This document shows, in pieces, positions 9,801 through 16,542 of a stretch of 64,000 bases of DNA; the first letter of the stretch is position 1, and each line of letters starts with the position of its first letter. Source of the DNA: Cupriavidus malaysiensis (lineage in GTDB: Bacteria; Pseudomonadota; Gammaproteobacteria; Burkholderiales; Burkholderiaceae); NCBI RefSeq assembly GCF_001854325.1, contig NZ_CP017755.1:496001-560000 (forward strand). Direction: 5' to 3'. The notes under the pieces were generated by a model that had not been told where the DNA came from, did no database searches, and saw only the letters and a program-made list of their open reading frames with translations. Made by a program: the position numbers and the translations under genes.

Positions 9801-11011
9801 TCGCGTTCGGTGAAGTGATCCCGCTGTTCTCCTACACCCCGGGGCAGCTGACCGGCGCCTTCTCCACCGTGCAGAAGAACTACGGGCAAGAAGCCCTGTT
9901 CAGCCTGGGCACCGGCAGCGTGATCGGCCTGGGCAGCGGCGGCTACAGCGGCTTCTACCAAGCCGTGGTGAAGAACGGCAACGAGAACGCCATCCTGAGC
10001 GGACTGCAGGTCAACTCGGCCGGCAACGTCAAGCAGTTCAACGGCGGCAGCCTGCTCGACCGCCTGGTCACCACGCTCGCGGCCGGCGGCAGCACCGAGA
10101 CCGTGTTCGCCAAGTTCTCGCCCGAGGCCTACACCAGCCTGACCGAGCAAGGCAAGCAAGCCCTGTTCTTCTCGCCCGGCACGGACATCGCCGGCGATAT
10201 CGGCAGGACGCAGCAAGGCGTCGACGCCAGCGTGTTCGGCGGCCGCCGCAATGCCGACAACGGCGGCTATGCCTCCTATGCGCTGAAGACCGACGGCCTG
10301 CAAGGCAGCTACACCGGCGTGGTGAAGAGCACGGTATGGAAGGCCAATGTGGTGGTCAACGACGTCTCCACCAGCAGCAACTACCTGAACGGCCGGTCCA
10401 ACGGCGTCACCGGCTCACTGTCGGCCGCCACCGAACTGCCCGGCGGGCTGGGACTGCACGCACTGGCCCGCGCCGCGTTCAGCTACTACCGCAGCGACAT
10501 GAACCGCCAGACCGGCAACGGATCCGCCAAGGCCGACGGCGTCTCGTCCGACGCCTGGCTGGGCGCCATCGGCCTGGCCCACGTGTACAACGGCAGCAAG
10601 CTGCGCCTGCAGACCACGCTGGAAGTCGCCCCGTACTCGGTGCGCACCAGCGGCTTCACCGAAGTCAACGCCGCCTCGCCGTCCGACGCGCTGTCCGTGC
10701 AGCAGATGAAGCAAAGCGGCACCGCCTTCGTACTGGGCGTGGGCCTGAGCGGCAACCTGACCGACCGCTTCGGCTTCGACACCGGCGTCAAGGTCATCCG
10801 CGACAGCCGCCGCGACCATTCGGTGATGGCCAGCGTCGCCACGGAAAACGCCAGCTTCTCGGTGCGCAACCCGGGCTTCGGGCAGACGCAGTTCAGCGTG
10901 AAGGGTGCGCTGAACTACCGCCTGGCCAGCGATATGCAGGTGGGGCTGGGGGTCTACTACTTTGGTGGCAGCGACGTGCAAGGGAAGTTGTCGTTTGATA
11001 AGCGGTTCTGA
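3815..11011 (+). CDS. Giant autotransporter adhesin (type Va secretion), 2,398 residues
   Basis: Secreted surface protein that should export its own passenger through a C-terminal outer-membrane barrel. ATG 3815 is chosen because it begins an ESPR-type extended signal peptide (MKRPSLNHVFRLVWN... then a hydrophobic stretch ending in AHA); the longer open frame upstream overlaps the control region and has no signal. The passenger is a repetitive beta-helix: Thr/Ser/Asn-rich strands, a glycine-rich segment encoded at about 5,360-6,060 (GGNGGDGGAGGAGG-like), and autotransporter-associated repeats of the TLTGANTYTGGTL type. The last roughly 280 residues form the barrel and end in an aromatic F. 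A terminator follows. Divergence from a sensor kinase/regulator cluster suggests signal-dependent expression. Adhesion or aggregation is the usual role; the ligand cannot be read. Confidence 0.93.
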   Translation: MKRPSLNHVFRLVWNAASSSWVAVAETARGRGKPGRSRSARLGTLAAIALTSAGGAHAVTQSIVDGNGAGGWMVGVAGQAAPAVTSNAIFTNFVTQGGAGSGGGGGLGGVFFVNSGANLTLNNVSFVQNVARGGDGGSTPDVSISAQTIALSDKSASVSSVTAFQLTPTLVNNNGTIMVTGATMSAANPLVQAGEVVSVGGTGSNTTTISSVSGNAVTFAQPVAVDSQSIKSLTSAQLAAGTNVISSANFGALAISDVAVGMSVLGTGIPAGTTITNVTRDQNNAVTGITLSNAVTVSGSQSLSLVNVTQFSASQFAVSGGGQVLTLPATGLGLSVGMTLTGDGIPAGTKIVAINGNQVTLSQAISSSALQFSASLPATTVGQSTIQLTAVDSHLKVGSVVTGTGIPPNTTVVAIDPASGVVTLSNALTGNPTALIVQSITAQGARSLTLTSTSGLQVGMQVSGSGIPDGTTITSISGNVVTLSNNLTPGATVTGFLASSPYSVGGSLNNIAATGTVGANGGNGVSGPQAIVYVTDGEGRSGTNGGSGKSGNGAAGGKGGNAGSGSNGIPFNYEMTEAVISATVDAVTNTSEAAAALATFPPAAALSAAHVAAAAKSYVDLGVAIANLAQWGVDLANGTAGRGGDGGTGGGGGNGSTFYGGGAGGAGGNGGTGALSITDGGNGGDGGAGGAGGFGAGGGSGGAAGLGGGTGNAADGSAGAGGKAGFGGGVGSDGDGTGGGGGSGYGGAIFVRSGGSLTLTGNVLFRDNTVLAGSSNNGGQAGQAAGSDIFMMKGSNVLLAPGVGNTIRIEGQIADDSSASIGSGGYAPGAGADLQIGGGGLVQLVGNNTYSGKTILTGGTLQADLGVGINAASSVVFNGAGNLASGLTTSNAGTLLLSSDVTQRAGSAVPGQFIWNGAGGFAAGTSAGITVALGLTPSGTSQTLQWGSSYLSANSTLVFGSEYSQGAVRFQNNIDLAGNQGNVAVYGQYLGSQGNIAPDARYTAYLSGNIANGGLNVGAAGYNGTLYLTGQNQLSAFVLNGGLVSTIDDHANLGHLMQSAGGSVTINGGTLVLGGAETMTTVDVKAGGQMVAGGALTAGDVSNRGVISLVDGGTMQSVTNNAGATFATAGALAVTGAVANNATATVVQSGDLTAASVVNNGNWTVSGAQAIHTPTLTGNGSFAMANAADTATIDQSGNSTFAGTFTGNGAFAKDGAGTLTLTGASTNLGGTLVNAGTLDTTGGGTLADTGAVTIASGATFTAGTADVIGAVTNHGTFNVNAVQAVASVANDGTTNLNADLASAGAVTNNGTVNVSGDRSVATTGLAGSASGVINLAQATDVLHLTQSGASTYAGTLAGNGGLEKLGAGTLTLTGANTYTGGTLVSAGTLDTTGGGTLADTGAVTIASGATFTAGTADTIGAVNNYGTFHINAAQTAAAVANNSGAAVTQSSGLSAGSVVNNGNWTVSGAQAIHTPTLIGNGSFAMANAADTVTIDQSGSSLFAGTFTGNGAFAKNGAGTLMLTGASTNLGGTLVNAGTLDTTGGGTLADTGAVKIASGATFTAGTADTIGAVTNSGTFNVNAVQTVASVTNNGTTNLNANLASTGTVTNNGTVNVAGDRTVATAGLAGNASGVVNVQSGSVLHLAQSGDSRYAGAIVGAGSVVKEGTGTLTLTRAAGSPAGAVNLGGTLVINQGTVALDGDSILSQTMNVAVNSKQGTVGTLKLVSGNESINALSGAGNIDLGSNRLTVQQGGDFSGTVTGSGIFDVRGGSFNVSNTLASTDTNSAFTLGSSTGTVSATVTSGSTLSFPLIQLNQGAMLSVASGGTAKASTIALNSNALLTVNTQANVSAGTVNVNDSAKLDVQGSLAANTISVVSNNADAVPTLHLGNATDHSVLGTVTASNTEIIGGVLSGNGSLSGNVTMGANALLSPGNSPGRLQVENLTLGSGSTSKMEIANAAFNRVAGTDFDQVKVTGALKIQNGTTLNIANYNGGADVAFGEVIPLFSYTPGQLTGAFSTVQKNYGQEALFSLGTGSVIGLGSGGYSGFYQAVVKNGNENAILSGLQVNSAGNVKQFNGGSLLDRLVTTLAAGGSTETVFAKFSPEAYTSLTEQGKQALFFSPGTDIAGDIGRTQQGVDASVFGGRRNADNGGYASYALKTDGLQGSYTGVVKSTVWKANVVVNDVSTSSNYLNGRSNGVTGSLSAATELPGGLGLHALARAAFSYYRSDMNRQTGNGSAKADGVSSDAWLGAIGLAHVYNGSKLRLQTTLEVAPYSVRTSGFTEVNAASPSDALSVQQMKQSGTAFVLGVGLSGNLTDRFGFDTGVKVIRDSRRDHSVMASVATENASFSVRNPGFGQTQFSVKGALNYRLASDMQVGLGVYYFGGSDVQGKLSFDKRF
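7283..8703 (+). repeat. Long internal direct repeat in autotransporter 1
   Basis: Bases 7283 to about 7800 and 8186 to about 8703 are near-identical over roughly 500 bp, offset by 903 bp (301 codons, in frame). A shorter third copy of the middle part lies at about 7960-8090. The repeated peptide contains NNGNWTVSGAQAIHTPTL and LVNAGTLDTTGGGTLADT. In-frame recombination between copies could change passenger length by 301 residues. Confidence 0.85.
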
Positions 11012-11166
11012 TCGCCTCGGCATCCAGTTGCCGTCGTTGTCCGGGAGGATGGAGGGCGGCCAGTGCTTGAAGGTTGCACTGGCTGTCCGTCGTCCGCCTG
11101 GCGTGGGGACCGGGGCGCTGATGAGGCGGTTCGGATCGACGGTAAGTGGACTGTTGCGATAGTGTG

Positions 11167-11194
11167 CCCCCGCCTTTGGCGGGGGTATTTTTTT
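11167..11194 (+). terminator. Rho-independent terminator of autotransporter 1
   Basis: An 8-bp GC stem (CCCCCGCC / GGCGGGGG) with a TTT loop at 11167-11185 is followed by TATTTTTTT. It lies 155 bp after the autotransporter stop. Confidence 0.85.
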
Positions 11195-11289
11195 GCCAAT
11201 CTTTGGGGGGATCGATCGTCGCAGAACGACCTACAAGGGGCGTTCGCGTTGACGCAAGGAGACTTTAAATAGTCGAGCGCACGACCTTA

Positions 11290-11618
11290 GAAGCGTCAAC
11301 AACATAATCAATCGGCGACGCCCTTCGACAGCGCCAGATGACAGCAAGGAATGCGATGGCTACAAGGGGGAGAGATCGACGGTTCCGAAAAGGACGCCGC
11401 CCCCAAGCCCAACAACAGACAGTGGGTTTCAGGTACGGAAGCTATACCGTGACGAATATGCTGCAGCAAAGAGGACTCAAGGCGATTCCTGCTCTGGCGA
11501 TGGCCAATGCTATGTCGCTTCCGTGGCTGACGAGTCGGGAAGATCAGAGCAAAAAATGGGGGCTGGGCTCTATCTATCCTACAGATGTGGGATGGCACCC
11601 CCCTATCTGAGCGACTAG
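11290..11618 (+). pseudogene. Remnant ending in a tail shared with the second autotransporter locus
   Basis: After the terminator no intact gene is visible until 11659. Two overlapping plus frames end within a block of about 50 bp (11569-11619) that recurs at 45459-45509 with two differences. One frame ends in SIYPTDVGWHPPI (stop 11608-11610), the other in GMAPPYLSD (stop 11616-11618). The second frame has two cysteines (DSCSGDGQCYVAS) spaced like the C-terminal part of LprI-type lysozyme-inhibitor proteins, but this is only suggestive. I read it as a decayed gene end. Confidence 0.4.
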
Positions 11619-11658
11619 TGTAGTTACTTTGCAGGCCACCCACCACGTGGAGGTTCAG

Positions 11659-13200
11659 ATGCGGCGGTGCGCAACCATCCTGCTGACGGCATGCGCCCTG
11701 ACGCCTGGTGCCAGAGGCCAAGATGTTCCGTGTCCTGACGTAGCGTCGGCGCCCGACGAAATCGCGTTCAACGTACGCAAGGGAGTCCCTCCTTCGGTTG
11801 CATCTAAGCCAGCGCCTCATCTGGGCGCAACCGGGACTCTTTCCCCCCTTGCGGCGACGGTCGGTACATCCACCGCTGCAGCCTTCTTTGGTTCAAGCGT
11901 GTTAGGGCGCGGTAACTCCACACTGAGTGCGAGCTCATTGGATGACTTCCACCCTAGCGCTGGCGACATCCCCCATTTGGGTATTTCCAGTCCTGGTCAC
12001 GATCAGGCGAAAACCCTCCTTGAACAGCTTCGTCGTCAACAGCTGCCGCCAATCTATGGTGGCATCACCCCTAGTCCACCTATCTTCGGACAGTGGGAGC
12101 CGTCTGGCCCTCACATTGCTGTCTCCGCCGGACCGACAATCCCCAAACGCTGGAGCGGCACCGAGATGACTATCGAAAAACCGGGGCAAGAGGGGGAGCT
12201 ACAGAGGGTCCTAGGGCCGGAGCCCATTTCCACGGCTCAGAAAAAGAATTTGGAAGCGTTGGCGAGCAATCCCGAATGTCCGCTGCTCACCTTGTCGACG
12301 ATGAACAGTAAGCGTCAAGCCTTGGGGGACTCCTACCCTACCTACAAAGACCAGACTGAACTCCAGAAGGATAGTCGCCTATACCTAGCCGACCGGGGTG
12401 CCTACGTTGCGCGTGGATCGAGAAACAGCGCAATGTTCGACGATTACTTTGCCGCTACTCAGGCGGCACTCTCTAAATGCCTGCTTCCTGCTACGGAGAG
12501 TCGCGCTTATAGCGAACTGGAGATACCTAAGCGGCTCGGGTTCATCTCACTGAACTCAACGACCGTCTGCGAAGCGTGGCTTCTATCGCGCGACTTCATC
12601 TTGACAGCCCGTCACTGCTGGGCAGAGGACGGCCCGAGGCAAGACTTCCAGGCAGGGATGGGCTACTTCCGCCCGTCGGGTACAACGAAGCGTTATCAGA
12701 TCTGTGGCGCCCAGACCCAGAATCGGAAGTTGAGCGACAAGACGCTAGCCGAGGAGCAGCTTGTACTCCGAATAGCACCGGTTGAATACTCGGTCAGAGC
12801 CATCTCAGTCGCTGCTCCTGCGGAGGTCAAGTCGTGGAAAGACTTGAATGGCTCTAAGACTCCTGATTCGATCGTGCTTTTCTCCTGGCTCGACGAATCC
12901 GCAAAATACGACGCCTCTTACCCGAATGATCTGTTCCTACCCCGTAAGTCTTGCTACGTGGTGAACTATGGTACCGACGGGTGCTTTTCGCACTTCTGTC
13001 CAACGTTCGGCGGAACGAGTGGCGCCCCTATCTTCGCCAAGACTGCCGGCACTTGGAAGCTCCTCGGCGTCCATATCGGAGCGGCGCAAGCGACGGGCTC
13101 ACCGCCTCCCTATCCTGCGTGCAAGGACGCCTCACCCAACGTCAATGGGGGGCTAGTGGCCAATGGAGATCTCATCAAGAAATTCTCACCTAAGGAGTGA
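11659..13200 (+). CDS. Secreted trypsin-like serine protease
   Basis: A 513-residue exported protein. ATG 11659 is preferred to 11629 because GGAGG precedes it and it begins a signal peptide (MRRCATILLTACALTPGARG). The C-terminal half has the chymotrypsin-fold hallmarks: LTARHCW with the catalytic histidine at about residue 319, and GGTSGAPIF with the nucleophile serine at about residue 454; the aspartate is not certain. The first 250 residues match nothing I recognise. The next gene starts directly after the stop, so the two form an operon. Base use is more mixed than in the flanking autotransporter, and the pair sits between two copies of GACTAGT, consistent with insertion. Substrate unknown. 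Confidence 0.7.
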   Translation: MRRCATILLTACALTPGARGQDVPCPDVASAPDEIAFNVRKGVPPSVASKPAPHLGATGTLSPLAATVGTSTAAAFFGSSVLGRGNSTLSASSLDDFHPSAGDIPHLGISSPGHDQAKTLLEQLRRQQLPPIYGGITPSPPIFGQWEPSGPHIAVSAGPTIPKRWSGTEMTIEKPGQEGELQRVLGPEPISTAQKKNLEALASNPECPLLTLSTMNSKRQALGDSYPTYKDQTELQKDSRLYLADRGAYVARGSRNSAMFDDYFAATQAALSKCLLPATESRAYSELEIPKRLGFISLNSTTVCEAWLLSRDFILTARHCWAEDGPRQDFQAGMGYFRPSGTTKRYQICGAQTQNRKLSDKTLAEEQLVLRIAPVEYSVRAISVAAPAEVKSWKDLNGSKTPDSIVLFSWLDESAKYDASYPNDLFLPRKSCYVVNYGTDGCFSHFCPTFGGTSGAPIFAKTAGTWKLLGVHIGAAQATGSPPPYPACKDASPNVNGGLVANGDLIKKFSPKE

Positions 13201-14196
13201 ATGATGGTTCTGAGTCGTCGCACCGTTCTGGGTCTACTCGGTGTGTTGTGCTTCGCCTCCACTGCACACGCGCGAGATCCTCAAGTACGAGTTGGCTTGT
13301 CAGCAGTCTGCCCGTCGCAATTCACCGGTGGTACAGCACAGGGCGAAAGTGTCTTCCTCGCGGCCGGTGTCGCCATAGCTACCTCTGCGGCCGCGAATAT
13401 TGCGGGTCATCTCGTCGACAAAGCAGCTACCTATCTGACAGCAGAAGATGCCATCAAGGCGACTGATGTGATGCCGGTCAGCGCGCTTCTCACGTCCAGT
13501 ACAGGCTCGGGTGATAAGAAGGTCTTTATCGCCTCCCCGGCGAAATGTGTTTGGGTAGCAGTCGCTGACGAATTCAGCGAGCCGGGCATCGACGGGGGAG
13601 GTGCAAGCATAAAGGGCTCAACGTGGGCTGAACCCACGTCTGATCAAGCTCGTGCGATCGTTCCGTTTCCAATCGCATCAAACGCTCCGGCCATGATGCT
13701 CGGCATGGTGGGAGCCAAGTCTCCCTTGCGCTTCTACTTTGAAGGTAAGTGGGTATCGCACGACAAGGAGCCCCTTTGGCGCCTTGCGCCGCAACTCGCG
13801 TGGTATCCGCGTTTCATCGCGCAAAACAATATCTTCAAGAGCCAACACGATCTGGCCATGACGCTGACATTGACGGAGCCGGGTAAGGACACCGCTATCG
13901 CGTCGTTTCCGCTCGTCCAGAACGCCATCGAAGAAGGCGACCTGACGACAGAACGAGTTCGGTCGATCCGATACCCGTGGGTTCCCATCCCCAAGCCAGC
14001 GACCATACCTGCCGACGGGGGGGCGTTCTATCCAGTCAACCTCACGGTGAACTTCATCGAAACTCGTAAGCCAAATGCGTTCGCAAACGCTTTAGGTAAG
14101 GCTCTTGCGGACAACAAGAGTTCGGTGACAGGTGCCGTCAGTAGCGAGACGAACAAAGCGCTTGGGGGAGGCTCTAGTAGCGCTGGGAACAAGTAG
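13201..14196 (+). CDS. Secreted protein of unknown family, partner of the protease
   Basis: 331 residues with a signal peptide (RRTVLGLLGVLCFASTAHA). ATG 13201 abuts the protease stop and AAGGAG lies just upstream, so translation is probably coupled; ATG 13204 is an alternative. The body is a mixed alpha/beta-like sequence with two cysteines and a Ser/Gly/Asn-rich tail. No known domain is recognised. Cotranscription suggests it is a substrate, inhibitor or targeting partner of the protease at 11659-13200. Confidence 0.65.
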   Translation: MMVLSRRTVLGLLGVLCFASTAHARDPQVRVGLSAVCPSQFTGGTAQGESVFLAAGVAIATSAAANIAGHLVDKAATYLTAEDAIKATDVMPVSALLTSSTGSGDKKVFIASPAKCVWVAVADEFSEPGIDGGGASIKGSTWAEPTSDQARAIVPFPIASNAPAMMLGMVGAKSPLRFYFEGKWVSHDKEPLWRLAPQLAWYPRFIAQNNIFKSQHDLAMTLTLTEPGKDTAIASFPLVQNAIEEGDLTTERVRSIRYPWVPIPKPATIPADGGAFYPVNLTVNFIETRKPNAFANALGKALADNKSSVTGAVSSETNKALGGGSSSAGNK

Positions 14197-14331
14197 CGAC
14201 GGAAGATAAAACGTCCCGTGCAATGCGTGCGAATAGGTAAGTTGCACCAACGAGCAAGGCTCTTGCTGCATGCATGGGACTAGTTCTCCAATTACTGGCT
14301 CTGCTTCGTCCCAGAGGTCATATGGACCGCT

Positions 14332-14442
14332 TCTGGCCGGCCTCGGCCGACTGCTCTACCGGCAAGCCCGGCGGCCTCTACGTGGAACTGCCGTGGCCAG
14401 AGCGTACGTGCTGTGCATACCCGAATCGACCGAGGGCCCTGC
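14332..14442. repeat. Block duplicated at 45552-45676
   Basis: About 110 bp (from TTCTGGCCGGCCTCGGCC to CGAGGGCCCTGC) recurs at 45552-45676 with a few substitutions and a 15-bp internal duplication in the second copy. It lies in the 252-bp gap between the secreted protein and the glycosylase-like gene, where no other feature is seen. Confidence 0.8.
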
Positions 14443-14448
14443 TGCCTG

Positions 14449-15129
14449 ATGACTCTCACACCCGACGACGCCCCTCGTACACTGCGACACCCGGAGGCTA
14501 TCGCCAGCCGCCGCGCCATGCTCGCGGAGCCCCATATCGCTCCCTTGGCGTTGTACGTTCAGGGGCTGCGGGCAAAGCACCCGACCTGGGAGTTCCAGGA
14601 CTTCGACCCGCTCGACGGGGGCATCCACGCGGACATGCTGTTCCTGCTCGAAAAGCCGGGTCCTATGACCTCGCCCAACGGCAAGAAGCGAGGTTCGGGG
14701 TTCATCTCGCGGAACAATGATGATCCGACGGCCGAGGCCGTGTTCGACTTCATGAAGGAGGCGGGCATCCCCCGGAAGCGGGCGGTGCTCTGGAACGTCA
14801 TCCCGGGGTGGAATGAGACGATCAAGTTCAACGGAGCGGAGGTCCGTCGAGGGATCGAGGAACTGCGCGACCTGCTCCCGTTGCTCCCCAAGGTGCGGAC
14901 CGTCGTGTTGGTCGGTGGGCAGGCGAGGCGTGCGCTTCCGCTGTTGCGGACGGTGCGCCCGGACCTGCGGATCTGTACGTCGGCGCATCCGGGGCGCCAG
15001 GTCCTTCGGTTCAACCCTGATCAATGGCACGCCATCCCGGAGCAGTGGAAGGACGCGGGGTTGGTACAGGAGGAAGCTTGGGCCGAACCGGCAGGCGGCA
15101 ATGGACAGCCCAACGCCTCCGGCGTGTAA
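14449..15129 (+). CDS. Uracil-DNA-glycosylase superfamily protein
   Basis: 226 residues from ATG 14449; the frame opens at 14413 but the extra residues belong to the duplicated block. Superfamily features seen: an active-site-like segment FLLEKPGP at 66-72, an aromatic-Asn segment VLWNVIPGWN at 113-122, and a loop SAHPGRQ at 179-185, equivalent to the H-P-S/H-P-G loop of glycosylases. The family normally removes uracil or other deaminated bases from DNA. It is a lone gene, convergent with the ParS-like gene, in an accessory patchwork, so a role in phage defence or plasmid control is possible but not shown. Confidence 0.7.
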   Translation: MTLTPDDAPRTLRHPEAIASRRAMLAEPHIAPLALYVQGLRAKHPTWEFQDFDPLDGGIHADMLFLLEKPGPMTSPNGKKRGSGFISRNNDDPTAEAVFDFMKEAGIPRKRAVLWNVIPGWNETIKFNGAEVRRGIEELRDLLPLLPKVRTVVLVGGQARRALPLLRTVRPDLRICTSAHPGRQVLRFNPDQWHAIPEQWKDAGLVQEEAWAEPAGGNGQPNASGV

Positions 15130-15130
15130 C

Positions 15131-16012
15131 TCACGCGGCGCCCTGTTCGTCCCGATAGCGCGCTCGCGCCATCTGTACCACGGCTGCGATGGGGCGCACG
15201 GGGTCCGCAACCCACTGCGCCGGCGTGAGGTCTTGCAGGGCGTCTTGCGGGCGGTGCATGAAGCTGTGGATGACCCAGCAACTGGCACCGGCTTCCACGA
15301 AAGGCCCCAATGCTGCCGCGAGTCGGTTGCCATCGACAGTCAATTGCCACGACGGGTAGCGGAACCCGCGCTCGCGTCCGGGCAGGACCAACGCGTACAC
15401 GCGGCCGGCCTGGCGGTCGAGGTTCAGCATGCGGTCGGAGCGGCCGGCCAGTGCGGCGGCTTCCTTCAGTGGCAGATTGGTCGGGCTCTCCCACTCCCGG
15501 ATGGCTGCGAGCCGCCCGCGTTCTCGGGCGGAATCCAGCGGGTGAGCCAGATCGGATGGCTTGCTAACCGGCAGAGGGGTTGAGTAGCTGCCGGTCTCTC
15601 CTCCCGGTATCCCGGCGGCAGCGGCAAGGTCTGCCACGGCGCGGACGGCGGCTGCGTTCAGGTGGCCTGTGTTGGCGAGGATGCGCACCATCTTGCCGAG
15701 CAGTTCGTCGAATTCGCGTTCACTGTTTGCGAGCGGGGCGGTGCTGGCGAACGGCTCGTGCGCGTGGAGGATGGTGGTGCGAGGTGGTTCGTCGTAGGTC
15801 GGGTGGAGCTCGGATGAAGCTGCTTCGAACGGCGAATCTTCCTCTTCGAATGGGGGCTGCCCCTTGTTCGCCGTGGGCGAAGCTGCGACATCTGCTTGGT
15901 GCGTAAGGCGCGCGCCCGAGCGTGTGTCGCGCGGGCTTGGCGCTGAGGCGGGTAGGGCGCTCGGCGTGAGGTGCTTGAGGCTCTTCCGAGAGGGGCGTTT
16001 TGCGCTGGTCAT
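15131..16012 (-). CDS. Xre/MbcA/ParS-like DNA-binding protein (tentative)
   Basis: 293 residues from ATG 16012; longer starts up to 16204 exist, but ATG 16012 leaves the inverted repeat at 16029-16041 outside the gene. The first 120 residues are low-complexity and charged. Residues about 180-293 hold a helical DNA-binding segment (PLKEAAALAGRSDRML) and a C-terminal block, SFMHRPQDALQDLTPAQWV, that recalls the ParS/MbcA toxin-binding fold (F..p...L.g.tP..wl). No partner toxin of the RES type is adjacent. A fragment of this gene survives at 45678-45725. The family call is uncertain. Confidence 0.45.
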   Translation of the reverse strand: MTSAKRPSRKSLKHLTPSALPASAPSPRDTRSGARLTHQADVAASPTANKGQPPFEEEDSPFEAASSELHPTYDEPPRTTILHAHEPFASTAPLANSEREFDELLGKMVRILANTGHLNAAAVRAVADLAAAAGIPGGETGSYSTPLPVSKPSDLAHPLDSARERGRLAAIREWESPTNLPLKEAAALAGRSDRMLNLDRQAGRVYALVLPGRERGFRYPSWQLTVDGNRLAAALGPFVEAGASCWVIHSFMHRPQDALQDLTPAQWVADPVRPIAAVVQMARARYRDEQGAA

Positions 16013-16542
16013 GAGATCATGGTAGTTCATGAACTTCATGACTTCAAAGCTAAAGGGCATTCCTTTTTGGATGACTGGCTGCTCAGTACTCGTTCTGGTT
16101 GGTTGTCCCGAGCGGATGCTGGAGGCGGTCGAATAGCCAAATTGGCCGATGTCCAGCTGTTTGTTTGTCAGAGGCGGCGACCGACTTCGACCAAGTGCAG
16201 CCATACAGCCGCGCTACTGAGTTGTAATTTGAACTGCTGGTCCACCCCGAAACTCGCGACACGGCCTACGCGTGGAACTCGGCCGAAGCGGACGTTTAGG
16301 GGTTAAGCCATATCGGTCAGCAACGGGTGGGATACTTGCCGTTCCCATCCGATTGGGCATGCAATGGTTGATATGCTTAACAGATTGCGGAAGTACTTCC
16401 GGCTAGGGGCGCGCAAAAACTGCCGGCAGCGTGGGAAGTCCTACAAGCTGTTCGCGCGACTCAGGTAAGGGGTACACCACCCCCGATAGCGGCTTTCGAG
16501 CACCCACGAAAAAGCATGTTAGCAACCTGATAGGGGACGTGA
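16013..16542. promoter_or_regulatory. Divergent intergenic region with two palindromes
   Basis: This 530-bp region between the ParS-like gene and the helicase has no convincing gene. CATGAA-C-TTCATG (16029-16041) is an inverted repeat 16 bp before the ParS-like start, fitting an autoregulatory operator. CGGAAGTACTTCCG (16388-16401) is a perfect 14-bp palindrome about 140 bp before the helicase start. Both are candidates for repressor binding. Confidence 0.45.

Noticed and set aside
7268..10303. Minus-strand open frame of 1,011 codons opposite autotransporter 1
   Set aside because: Same cause; no recognisable domain and no plausible start signal.
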